From: Tetradesmus obliquus
Taxonomy: Eukaryota; Chlorophyta; Chlorophyceae; Sphaeropleales; Scenedesmaceae
Direction of reading: 5' to 3'
Length of the DNA: 64,000 nt
Assembly: GCA_030272155.1 (NCBI GenBank)
Contig: CP126197.1
Location: forward strand, 1,364,001 to 1,428,000
In this document: piece by piece, positions 36,985 to 47,490 of the stretch
How the letters are laid out: each line of letters begins with the position of its first letter
Position numbering within the stretch: the stretch's first letter is position 1
Notes under the pieces: generated by a model
Seen by the model: the letters and a program-made list of their open reading frames with translations, nothing else
Told to the model about the DNA's origin: nothing
Databases searched by the model: none
Position numbers and translations under genes: made by a program

Positions 36985-39923
36985 GGCAGTGAGCAAGCAA
37001 GCCACGTCTCCTCGTGGTTTGCCTGCACGTGGGGATGCAACGGAGACTTTGTTTATGTGCAGGCAGGAGTAGCAGCAGAAGAAAGACAGCAAGCAACAGC
37101 GGCAGCCGGCGTGTGCGCGCATGCGGTTGCAATGACACGCTTGAGCGCCATACACAACCTCACTGTCTGCGATAGTCAAAGTGCCAATGACAACAAGCCT
37201 AGGCAGTATGCATGTTGGTTCACAGCGCTGTTGCTGATGCTCTTTCAGCCCCTGGCGTGGCTGTGCTGCGGCATCTGTCACACAAGCCGCACCTGTGCAA
37301 TGGCCAGTGCTGCGTTGCTTGCCGCCAGCAGCTGCTCCAGCTCTGCCATGCGCGCCTGAGCCTGACCCAGCTGCTCATTCGACCTGCAAGCAAACATAAA
37401 TGGAGATAGAGATAAGTTAGAATGAGCATTACGCCATATTTGAGCTTGCTAGTTTGAAGTTTGGAGTGCTGCAGGCGTGCCTGGATGCCTCTGTAGTGCG
37501 GCACAACAATGCTGCACTGCAGTATGGTGTGGGAACACACCACCGGCACTGCTGCTGTGTGGCATGCAGCACGCCGCTGCTGCTTTGCGACATGCTGCTG
37601 CTGCTGCTTTGCGCCATGCTGCTGCTGTTGCTGCTGCTGCCTTGCGCCATGCTGCTGCTGCTGCTGCTGCTTTGCGACATGCTGCTGCTGCTGCCTTGCG
37701 CCATGCTGCATCAGCACTCACAGTTGCGCTGCCGCGCGAGCCGCCTCCAGCTGCTGCTGCATGTTGGCCTGGCTGCTGGCCTGCAGGCTCTCCCGCTCAG
37801 CTTGGCTGGTGGCAAACTCGGTGTACTGCAGCAGCAGCAGCAGCAGCAGCAGCAGTGTACGATGTGCTGTTGCAGGAGAGGGAACACAAGACAGGATCAA
37901 GGTGAGGGTTGGAGCAGAAGTCCACACTGCAGGACAGAGCAGCTGCCTGCTGAACACAAAATGCATATGCTTGCTGAACGCATATGCTTGCTGACCGAGA
38001 TGAACGCGCCAGAACTGCTCCTCATTGCGCATCAGCTGCCGCATCAATGCATCTAGTTACAGAATGAGCGCAGTTTGTTCATAAGTAGTTGGTTCAGCGT
38101 GACGCACCTGCTTGTAGAGCTCCTCGTTGCGCTTCTTGTACAGTTCCTCAGCAGCCATTAGACGTGCGCAGTCAGCCTCCCGCTCTGCCAGCTGCGCCCG
38201 CAGTTGCCGCAGCTCGCCCGCATGGCTGCTGCCCAGCTGCCGCGCCTCTGCCTGCGCTGCCTGCTGCCGCTCCATCAGCTGCTGGTACGTCTCCTCGATG
38301 TGCGCAAAGCGCTGCGGCACAACAGCAGGAAAACACAGACAGCAGTTAGCAGCATGGTACATGTATGATTTCAATGTTGTGTTTGCTGCTGCTCCATCAG
38401 CTGCTGGTACGTCTTCTCGATGTGTGCAAAGCGCTGCGGCACGACAACAAGCAGGATCGCAGCAGTGAGCAGGACATGGCCTGGCCTGGCGGTGTGCATG
38501 AGATTCATTGTTGTGTTTGCTGCTGCTCCATCAGCTGCTGGCACGCATCCTCGACGAGCTCAAAGCGCTGCGGCAGGAGCAGCGCAGCGGCCAATTCAAA
38601 AAGTTGCCAGCAGCACGCGTGTGTTGCTGATGCTGTGCATTGTTGCTGCTGCTGTGACCCTTGGCAGCAAGCACCAGCTGACAGCAGCACGACTGACAAT
38701 GCATGCAAGCACACACACAACTGCGCATGCGCGAGAGGTGGGCGTTGCAACCACCACCACCTGAACGCAGCTAAACCAAACCACAATCCGCAGCATCGCC
38801 CCATCAGCAGCACAACATCAGCAAACCTGATCCAACGCCGCACCTGCTCCTGCGCCTTGTACTTGTGCTCCCACTGCGCTGCTTTTCCTGCAGCCTCCTG
38901 CCGCTCACTGTCTAGCCGCAGCACCTCGCTGCGCAGCTTGGCTGCCTCAGTCAGCAGGTTGGCCACCTGCTCCACCTGCTCATCCCTGCTGCTGCGTGCT
39001 TGCAGGAGAGCGTCCTGCAGCTTCTGGTTGTCTGCTGCCAAGCTGGCAGCGCGGCTGGATGCGTCCTGTGATGCTGAGGTGGCTTCGCTGGCTGTTGCTT
39101 GCAGCTGCTTGTTCTGCGCTCGCAAGCTGCAGAGCTCCTGCAAGGAAAAGGGCGGCAGACACCCCAGCAAAGGCCGGTGGTTGATTGATGGGGTGAGACA
39201 AGGCAGGCTGAAAGTGTGCTGCTCAGGAGCGCGGTTGTCATGCGTGGTTTGAGATGCTGCTGATGTTGCTGGGATGTGCCTGCACCTACTGCTGCTGCTG
39301 CTGCTTCTGTTAGGCTAACCACCAGGAGCCTAATCTATACTGCTGCTTGAACCTGAGAAGCCCCTGAAACTCTCTCACAACTCTCTTGTGTGGCAGATGA
39401 CCACAGTGCGATTGTACAGCTGTTTCTGCTGCTCACCTTTGACAGCACCTCCACCTCAGACGCCTGCTGCTTGTGCTCCTGCTGCAGCTTGGCATAGTCG
39501 CTGACAAGCACCTGGAACCGACGCTCATAGTCCTGCAAACATGTATGTGCAAGCGGGGATAAGCGCTTTCAGTGGTGGAGCATGCTTGCTGCCAGCTGGA
39601 TGCATGCTGTGTTGCTGCTGTTGAGGCAAATTTTGCAGCAGGCCGCTGAGCAGCTGCCTCAGCAACCAGCAGCGCGGCCCATAACATGCTGTAGAGCAAT
39701 GCTGCTTGACCCGCACCTCCAGCAGGTTGTCTGTGGTGATCCTCGCAGCATCGGCCTGCAGCACCAACAACAGCAGCAGCAGGACCTCAGCAGCTGCTCA
39801 CCGTGGAGCAACATGAACGGCAAGCGCGAGCTTCACAACACCGATAGAAAGCGCCATTACCTCTGCTCTTGAAGCAGCGAGCTGCTCCTCCAGCTCGCGA
39901 ATCCTGGCCTGGCCCGTGTCCAT
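19596..39923 (-). CDS. TPR: Nuclear pore basket protein TPR/NUA (Mlp1-like), 31 exons
   Basis: The hand-built model joins 31 exons with consistent phase to about 2,457 residues, matching the 2,000-2,400 usual for TPR/NUA. Residues 1 to about 1,700 are almost continuous heptad-type coiled coil. Diagnostic positions match the family in order: a GKTYEDLVHMYADM segment (about 399-412), a RELGLLRQ...QLAVLLAETERLQG block (about 490-519), then AQDVISNDLISF (about 537-548). These correspond to TPR's 'L-Y-x-x-Y', 'I-x-V-L-L-x-E-L' and 'VISxHLVSY' region. Residues from about 1,700 are Gln/Ala/Glu/Asp-rich and acidic, as in TPR tails, and end in a basic Gly-Arg stretch. Expected role: filament of the nuclear basket, docking mRNP and spindle-checkpoint proteins. 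Start: the first ATG with a coiled-coil frame and a good donor 63 nt on; the N-terminus is shorter than in other TPRs, so an upstream exon may be missing. Confidence 0.8.
28629..28650. repeat. Poly-G run of 22
   Basis: An uninterrupted G22 on the + strand within a TPR intron (between exons 20 and 21). It could form a G-quadruplex on the antisense strand. The exact length is uncertain because homopolymers are error-prone. Confidence 0.85.
30785..31075. repeat. Short-period CACACGCAGGCAT-CAG minisatellite patches
   Basis: A unit of about 16 bp resembling CAGGCATCAGCACACG is repeated about three times at about 30785-30845 and again at about 31020-31072. Both patches lie in the intron upstream of TPR exon 17, between duplicated copies of that exon's 5' part. 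Confidence 0.7.
35079..39923 (-). other. TPR exons 1-11 (coordinates)
   Basis: Exons 39861-39923, 39717-39755, 39437-39532, 38844-39137, 38108-38311, 37722-37825, 37293-37383, 36805-36910, 36350-36588, 35757-35954, 35079-35207. Each is bounded by AG and GT on the minus strand. Phases: exons 1-5 end in phase 0, exon 6 in phase 2, exon 7 in phase 0, exon 8 in phase 1, and exons 9-11 in phase 0. Exon 9 contains an Ala/Gly/Pro-rich linker followed by the conserved tyrosine segment. Junction residues complete sensible codons throughout. Confidence 0.75.
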
Positions 39924-41340
39924 GTTGCGTTTTCCTTGCACCAGATGGTGCTCTGTCAAAAAATCTTTCAGCTACTTTCCGGCATGCTGTTTTGTCACCA
40001 AAAACGAAACCAGTGCGCTGCTACAGTGGACTGACAGCGATCTGGTTCAAGTTCAGCTCGGCCCAGTCTGTAACCCCGGCGAAATGCCTCTGTACGCCCT
40101 CAAATCGATGGATCAGCACCAGCAAGGTAAGTGAGGGCGGGTACCTGAAACCTGTGACACACGGGGCACAGTTGTTATCTGTCCCTTTTCAAACTTGCAA
40201 GTCGAGAAACACCTCTTCTGCCACTGTGTTGTCAGCGAACCTGCAGCATTTGCACTTGGGTGTCCAGAACATGCATGGATGCCAGCGAGCAGCATTGCAG
40301 CTCGTCTTGGCACAGCGCGTGGCTTGTTGTCACCAGCACAGCTGTGTCCAACCACTACTGCGTGGTGGCATTGCTGCAGTTGGTTGAGCGCTGAAGCAGC
40401 ATATATACCCTGATGTGCACATTCAACATCAGTAAACGAAGCAGCAGTAGCCAGCAGCAGTTGGAGGCCCCTAGGGAGCGGCACCCTGCCAGTGTGCCGC
40501 ACACACGGCGGCGGCCCGGCGCTTGATTCCACAGCTGTGCAATGCACAGGCCTACAGAGTTTGCAATGGACTGCCAGCATCCTGGCTAAGCGATGAGAGG
40601 CAATTGATGGTACGCGTGGGACCAGATGAACTCCAGCAAGCTGCACTCTGGGGTGTTCTCACGAGTGTATGCAAGCTAGCCTGGCAAGTGGCACTTGCTG
40701 CAGTTGACATGGCACCACTGGTCATGTCTCCAGTAGCCAGGCCGTGCAGTACCGTACAATTACAAATTTAAGAAGGTTTTTAAGAACCTTCAGACGTTTT
40801 GAGCAGTTCACCAGGCTCACGGTGCCCAAGGCACGAGCAGTGACACAGTGCTGGTGTCAGGGCGACTGCCATCGTGTCAGTGACCATACCACCCACATGC
40901 AAGTCCGTTGACATCACGTTATAGCATGGCAAGTACCGTACCCGCTTACTTGTAGACCCGTAAACGGTGCTCTCGTTTCACAGCTCGGACTGTTCCGTGC
41001 TTTCACCACATCGTCGCAAGCAGTGATCGAACGCACACGGCAACATCAAGATTGCGCACTTCGTTTTATCAGTCTTTGCCGTGGGTAGCAACGCAGCAAC
41101 CTGGGCAGCAGAGTCACTCCCTGATGGTGCGTGCTGGGTGGCTTTGCTACAGGTGCTTTAAAGGGTGTACAATGCGCTTCATGCAAAACAAATGGCAACA
41201 TCAGGGTCTTACACACTAGTTGGTACTAGCAGCATGGCTTTCTTGCAGCACATAGGTGTGCAAATGCCATGTTGGGGGTGTTGGCCTGCTGCTGCTGCTC
41301 GTTGCCCCGTTCTGACCTGGCAATACCCCTGCAGGGTTAC
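39924..41340. other. Divergent promoter region, TPR (minus) and secreted Cys protein (plus)
   Basis: About 1.4 kb between two head-to-head genes. No coding exon is supported. It contains a hairpin-like AAGGTTTTTAAGAACCTT at about 40772-40789. No certain TATA box was found for either gene. Confidence 0.5.
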
Positions 41341-42446
41341 ATGATGTCCTACAAACACAGGATGCAAGCAGCAGCATGCTGCTTCCTGCTGCTAGCAGCA
41401 GCTGCAACAGTGCAAACAGCAAATGCTGCAGGGCCTGACAGCTTCGTCGGCAGCCTGGCAGGCCACGTGCAAGTCCGTGATGCATGGCATGCAGCAGCAC
41501 CAATCAGCAGGTATGATACTTGACCAACTACATTCATGTCAAGTGTGTTCTGGGGCATGTGCATGCAGAGCTAGGCTGTCACAGAGTCCCCTGCATTCTT
41601 GCTAGGCAACAGCAGCGTACATAGGCATTGGCACAGAGGCACAGCTCACATCACCTGCAGTTGCAGCTGCAGCTGAGCCTGCATCCTGCACACATGCAGC
41701 TAGCAGTGGTTGATGCAGGTCTCTAACTGCCAGCAGAAATTACTGCCCAAACATGTCGCCAGTAGTCCAGAGGTTAGTCCCGCCATGCTGTGTCAAGGAA
41801 GTCATAGTGTGTGTTGCTTTGTCAGCAGGCTTGCAGCATTTGGTAAGGTCACATCAGCACACCAGTGCTGCCCGACACCCTGTTGAAGACATGCACTCAG
41901 CCTGCTACCGCTGTCTTCCACCTTCCCTGCAGCGCTTGGATGCATGTGCCGGACTCTACACTGTCAGCAGAAGCCACATCCACAGCAGCAGCAGCAGCTG
42001 CGGCCACGATTGAGATCGGCCAGCTCAGCTCCGATGCAGCTCAGCGCCGCATGATGCTGGCTCAAACAGCCGCCCCACTAGCAGCAGCAGCTGCAGCGCA
42101 GAAGTGCAAGGACTACTCAAAAGACATGAACCAGCACACGAAGGACGGCTACAAGCTGCGATGGAAGGCCTTTGCTGACAGCTGCTCGGCGGCTTGCAGG
42201 AAACAGTCTGTGGTCAAAGTGCCAGATGGTGTGTACAAAGTGTACTGCGAGGTGCAGAGCTGCAGCTGCACACTGGTCAATGAGTCAACAAAAAAGAAGT
42301 ACGGTGGCGTCAAACTGGAGTATGCTGCGCCTCGTGCAAGCGATGGCGCCTTTGTGGCGGCGTTCTTTGCGAAAGGGGAGTTGTACCCGACAGCAAAGGC
42401 GTGCGAGAAGTGTGCCGGCCCATACAGCTTCTGCAGGAATTGTTAA
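41341..42446 (+). CDS. Small secreted Cys-rich protein, unknown function
   Basis: Two exons, 41341-41510 and 41933-42446, join in phase 2 to about 227 residues. The leader MQAAACCFLLLAAAATVQTA is a clear signal peptide; the ATG at 41341 gives a short N-terminal extension and the one at 41362 starts directly at the leader. The acceptor CCTTCCCTGCAG is strong. A poly-Ala linker and an acidic/Met segment precede a C-terminal half with about 11 cysteines (CKDY, DSCSAAC, YCEVQSCSC, CEKC, FCRNC), which suggests a disulfide-rich extracellular domain. I do not recognise a family. It is transcribed divergently from TPR. Alternatives are a wall protein or a lectin-like protein; neither is shown. Confidence 0.65.
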
Positions 42447-43911
42447 TTCCTGTTCCGTGATTGATGTCAGCTGCATTGCAAGCATCTGCATGTTGTGTTC
42501 ATGATTTTGCATTTGGGTTTGACGCTTCACCTACCAGTGGCTGTGCACATAGGCTTGCAAGCAGCAGGGCTGCTAGGCCATCACGCATGCACAACGTGGT
42601 GTACGTTCTCTCACCTTGCTTCCAAAATTGCCATCAGCTCACTGCTGCTGCAGTGAACACTTTACTGGTGAGCTGGGCATGTGTATCTTCCATACAACGG
42701 ATGAAGCCCTTACTTGCAATTGCGTGAACGCATGTGCCATGACATATGGCTCAGCCCCTTGATTCAAGGTTGACTGCTGAATGTGCGTATCTGTGTTGAA
42801 GTGCATTTCCATCCATGCCTCAGTGTGCGTGCATACACCATGGCACAGTAGCCGCGCGGTTAGGGTAGAGATTACTTGTAACTGTTGCCGCTTCATTGGG
42901 GCGCGGGGCCGATGGCGTTGATGCTATGGCTTGATGGGTAACATGATGATGATGAGTGACTTCGGATAGCAGGGGTGGGGGGGGGGGGGGCAGGGGCCTT
43001 CCTTGCGAGCCCTGCGTGGTGGTGCTGTGCTCTGTGATAACACACGTTGTGTGTAAAATGACGAATTTTAGACAAAGCCAGGATGCCGAAGCACGCTGGT
43101 GTGTGTTTGGACAGCTGCAGCCAGCTGTGTCGCATCGCCGCAATGTGCGCTGAGCTGCTTGCATTATATGCTTTGGTGCTGAGCAGCGGCTGCACCGCCT
43201 GCTGCAGTAACTTCCTTGTGTGCAGGTTAATCAGCGCGGGTGCTGATTACCAAACAGGTTGTACTAAGTTTAAGGTTGGGACCAAGGTAACACACTCGTG
43301 CTTCTAAGAGGTCTGATGACATTAAATTTACAGCCTGACAGCCAGTCGCATGCTGGCCAACTAGGCTGGTTATTCTGCGTGGATGCTTGCCACAGCTCTG
43401 TGGCGCCTGCATGACAGCTCATGTCCCAGCCTGCCAGGCACCCAGTCACTGAGTGGGTGACCTTTAACTGGCCGCGATGTTGCAAATCTTGGGCTGCTGC
43501 TGTTGTATGGAACCCTGGTGTAGGGACAGATGGAAATAGCATCGCTTAAGACCTGCTCAGGGCTGGCAGCTCCTCATAAGACCCGGTTAAGCGTGAGGAG
43601 TTGAAGCTGACCTGGCACTGCCAGGCACAGTGGGCTAGGTCTTGTGGACTGTTAGTCTGGCGGGGGCTCCACCCGTATCTGTGCTGGTCCACAGGCTGAG
43701 GCTTGATGTTTTGTTTATACTTCAGCTTGTCTGTAGGTGCTGAGTTTGCCAGGAGAACACTAGGGGCTTCGGCTCCAAGTCTGAAGTCATCAAAGTGCAC
43801 GAAAGGCCCGTCGAGGCTGTCGAGAACGCTTTTTTGTGACTATTATAAGCTTAAGCTGCTGTCGGGCAGCCAAGCTTGCAGCAGGGCCTTAGCTGCCCCT
43901 TGAAAGCAACC
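42447..43911. other. Intergenic, upstream of SERINC
   Basis: No exon can be supported. It contains a G14 run at 42977-42990 and mixed-composition sequence. The 200 bp before 43912 presumably contain the SERINC promoter. Confidence 0.5.
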
Positions 43912-46431
43912 ATGTTCGTGGCTACATATCTAGGCTCGTGCGCTGCCAACATGGCAGGGTACTGTGCATGTTGGACATGCACAAACCTTTCGAAGGCCTG
44001 CATGAAGCGCAGCGCACGGGTGGCCTACAGTTTCCTGTTCTTCCTGGCCATCGTCATCTCCTGGATCATGCGGGACTTTGCCAGGCCACTGATAGAGAAG
44101 ATACCATGTACGTCTGACCGCCGAGGCAGCTCTCTGCACGGCTGCCTCCTGCTGTAGCTCTCCTGCATCTTGTGCTTGCACCTGGTGCTGCTGGTGCTGC
44201 TGCTCAACAGCGCGGCATGCTGGAGCGACTTGCTTTGTCTACACCCTTTTGCTCACATCAGTGCTGCAGTGCAAGCAATCAGCAGCTGCACTCCTGCTGC
44301 ACACTTTGCAACAGCAGCAGCATGCAAACCACCGCTGTTACCCTCACAGCCCACTTTCACTCACAGACATACTCTCTACCCTGCTCTGCTATTCTTGCTA
44401 TGTTTCCTGCAGGGATCATGAGGGCAGCTACTGGCTTTGAGCCCAGCGACAAGTGGTTTGGGCAGCAGGCAGTGTACCGCATCAGCATGGGGAACTTCCT
44501 CTTCTTCGGCTGCATGTCTGCGGCTCTGCTTGGCGTGAAGTACAAGGGGGAGCGGCGCGGGCAGCTGCTGCAGCACGGCAACTGGGTCATCAAGCTGGTG
44601 GTGTGGATCGCCTTCAACGCACTGCCATTCCTGTTCCCCAATGGGCTGGTGCAGGCGTACGGTGCGTGCGGGCGCGCTTTGGCTCTTGTTTCGCAGCAGC
44701 AACAGCAGCAGCAGCGGCAGAGCGCCGCAACAGTGTTTGGTTTGCATGCAGCTGGTTAAGCAGCGACAGCAGCAACAGCAGCTGGTTGAGCAGGAACTGT
44801 GGCAGTGCGGCAGCGGACTGCAGCAGCAGTGCGCAAAGGACACCAGGCACCAGGCTCAGGACACCGTCAAAAGCTTGCATGTGGAGCAGCGGCAGCATGC
44901 CGCCACATGGTCATGCGCTTGCTAGCAGCAGCAGCAGCAGCATTCACAGAATGAGCAGCATGCTGGTGCCGCATTGCTTGCTCCTTTTGGTGGTGCTGAG
45001 CTGTACCTCGTGGCTCTAGAAACGCCCCTTGTGCTCTGGGTGCACTGCTCACTGTGTGTTCTGCAGCACATCTGAGACCAGCAGCGCTATGTCACCAACA
45101 TACCCCTTGCTGCTGCTGCTGCTGCTGCAGGCTGGGCCGCGCGCTTTGGCAGCGGCCTCTTCCTCATCATCAGATGATCATCCTTCCCATAACTCATCCA
45201 CAGCTTGCACAGTGCTTCCAGCCCACACATGATCCTCTGCTGGTGCTGCTGCTGCTGCTGCTGCTGCAGGCTGGGCCGCGCGCTTTGGCAGCGGCCTGTT
45301 CCTCATCATCCAGATGATCATCCTGCTGGACTTCACGCAGTCCTGGAACGACGCCTGGGTGGCGCACGGCGAGCAGGACGAGCGCTGGCTGTACGGCCTG
45401 CTGGGCCTGACTGTGACATGCTTCGCTGGCGTGCTGGCGATTTCAGGTGCGGCGTGTGGTTTTAGCTACTCGTTATGCAGGACATCAGCATCATGCGGTC
45501 TACATGTGCTCAATTTGTGGCTGTACGGCCTGCTGGGCCTGACAGTGACATGCCTTGCTGGCGTGCTGGCGATTTCAGGTGAGGCGTGCGGCTGCAGATC
45601 ATTCTTTTCAGAGGGTTGCTGTCGTCTCCAGCTGTGCAGTGCGTGTGCAGCTGCGCAGTGCGCGTGGCTTGTGCTGCTAGCTTGACCGGCCTCTGCTACG
45701 GCTGCTGCCGTACGTGCTGTGCAAGTTGCTGTCGCTTGAATGGGATAGTTTGCTTACTTGCTGTGCACGCTCAGACTCATGTGCTCAACTAGCTGCGCCC
45801 ATACGGCGCTTCAAACTTTGCTTTGTCCATGCCACTTACACATAACATCTCCTTCCTTCCTTCCTGCTGCACCCTGCAGGCGTGCTGTTCTACTTCTTCA
45901 AGCCCGCGGGTGCCGGCTCCTGCTCACTCAACGTCTTCCTCATCACAGCAAGCCTGCTGCTGTGCATCGGCTTCTCCGGCCTATCCCTATTGCCCATGGC
46001 CCGCAACGGCAGCCTCTTCCCAAGCAGCACTACCGCGCTGTACATAATGTACCTGTGCTACAGCGCGCTGCAGAGCGAGCCGAGGGACTATGAGTGCAAC
46101 GGGCTGGGGCACCGGCTGAATGCGGCGAGTGGCAGCACGCTGGTGATTGGCATGCTGGTGACGCTGCTGTCAGTGGTGTACTCGGCGCTGCGCGCAGGTG
46201 CGTGGGTCTGCTAGCTGCCTGATGTTGTGATTGTGTAGGTTGCTGATGGACATGCTAGTGGTGCACTCGGCGTTGCGTGCAGGTGCGCGGTTGCGACAGC
46301 TGTCCGGTTGTTATGTTGTGGTCATACAACCATACGTGCTAGCAGTCGCGGAGCAGCAGGTGTTTGGGTGGATACATTGTCTAGTTGACAAAGCTCCCCG
46401 TGATAGTTGCGGCATCGCTTTGCTGACTGGG

Positions 46432-46470
<39 letters not shown>

Positions 46471-46664
46471 AGGCTCCAACACAAGCTTCTTCATGCTTGA
46501 TGACGAAGATGATGCCAGCAATGACGGCGCCATGGGCACACCGCTGACTGGGTGCTGCTGCTGCTGCTGCTGCTGCCGCTGCAGGCTCCAACACAAGCCT
46601 CTTCATGCTGGATGACGAAGATGACGCCAGCGATGACGGCGCCATGGGCACACCGGTGACTGCT

Positions 46665-46703
<39 letters not shown>

Positions 46704-47254
46704 AGGCTCCAACACAAGCCTCTTCATGCTTGACGACGAAGATGATGCCAGCGATGACGGTGCCATGGGCACAGCGGTGACTGCTTGCTGCTGCTGCTGC
46801 TGCTGCTGCAGGCTCCAACACAAGCCTCTTCATGCTCGATGACGAAGATGACGCCAGCGATGACGGCGCCATGGGCACTCCCCTGATCGACGCCGAGGCA
46901 GTGGCGGGTGCAAATAACACGCTCGCTGAGTCATCATCAGCACCCGGCCAGGTCAGCGCGAGCCGCGAGGGCACTGCTGCTGCTGCTGCTGCTGCTGCCG
47001 ACAGGTCAGCGATCGAGGACTATGCGCCGATCAGCTACAACTATGCCTTCTTCCATTTGATCTTTGCGCTGGCCAGCATGTATATTGCTATGCTAATGAC
47101 AGGGTGGGGTGCTGTTGAGCAGGAGAGGGACCGGCTGGATGTGGGGTGGACGAGTGTGTGGGTGAAGACGGGAGCGGAGTGGGTAACAGGGCTGCTGTAC
47201 AGCTGGACACTGATCGCACCTGCGATGTTCCCTGACAGGGACTTTGGCTTCTAA
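43912..47254 (+). CDS. SERINC: Serine incorporator (SERINC/TDE1) family membrane protein
   Basis: Exons 43912-44107, 44413-44661, 45270-45446, 45880-46197, 46812-47254 are all joined in phase 1. The predicted protein is 460 residues, typical for the family. The N-terminus carries ATYLGSCAAN, a Cys-rich CACWTC, RSARVAYS and SWIMRDFARPL. Later come FLFFGCMSAALLGVK, LIIQMIILLDFTQSWND and, at the C-terminus, VWVKTGAEW with SWTLIAPAMFPDRDF. All are SERINC landmarks in the right order, with about ten hydrophobic segments. The family sits in endomembranes or plasma membrane; roles in serine-lipid synthesis and lipid scrambling are reported for animal members. An upstream in-frame ATG at 43876 would add 12 residues. 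Exon 5 carries an acidic DDEDDASDDG loop. Confidence 0.9.
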
Positions 47255-47490
47255 GGGTTTTAATGCTGGAGTGCTTTCGGTGGCGCTGGCTGCGAAGTGG
47301 GTGACTGGCATGCTGTGTAGCTGGGCGCTGATCGCACCTGCGATGTTCCCTGACAGGGACTTTTGCTTGTAAGCGTTTAAGGCCGAAGTGTTTTTGGTGG
47401 CGCTGGCTGCGAAGTGGGTGACTGGCCTGCTGTGTAGCTGGGCGCTGATCGCACCTGCGATGTTCCCTGACAAGAACTTTGGCTTTTGAT
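45128..47490. repeat. Splice-junction duplications in SERINC
   Basis: 45128-45180 repeats the 5' part of exon 3, and 45517-45600 repeats its 3' part with donor. 46240-46290 repeats the 3' end of exon 4. Three copies (starting near 46471, 46583 and 46705, about 110-120 bp each) repeat the CTG tract, acceptor and first ~24 codons of exon 5. Two copies (about 47280-47370 and 47395-47490) repeat the last coding segment after the stop codon. Confidence 0.85.

Larger units (their letters stand above)
23085..38580. repeat. Splice-junction duplications throughout TPR introns
   Basis: 5'-part copies lie upstream of the intact exon: 38385-38580 (exon 5, two copies), 36040-36083 (exon 10), 35275-35445 (exon 11), 34085-34145 (exon 13), 31900-32100 (exon 16, two), 30868-31125 (exon 17), 27900-28205 (exon 22, three), 25135-25650 (exon 26, about five), 24340-24395 (exon 27), 23085-23105 (exon 29). 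3'-part copies lie downstream: 34314-34480 (exon 12, two), 33420-33780 (exon 13, three), 32690-32860 (exon 14, two), 31235-31530 (exon 16), 29283-29600 (exon 19, three), 27215-27320 (exon 22), 26487-26700 (exon 24, two), 25900-25930 (exon 25), 24655-24850 (exon 26, two), 23705-24000 (exon 27), 23235-23375 (exon 28). No copy has both splice sites and a full exon. Confidence 0.8.
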
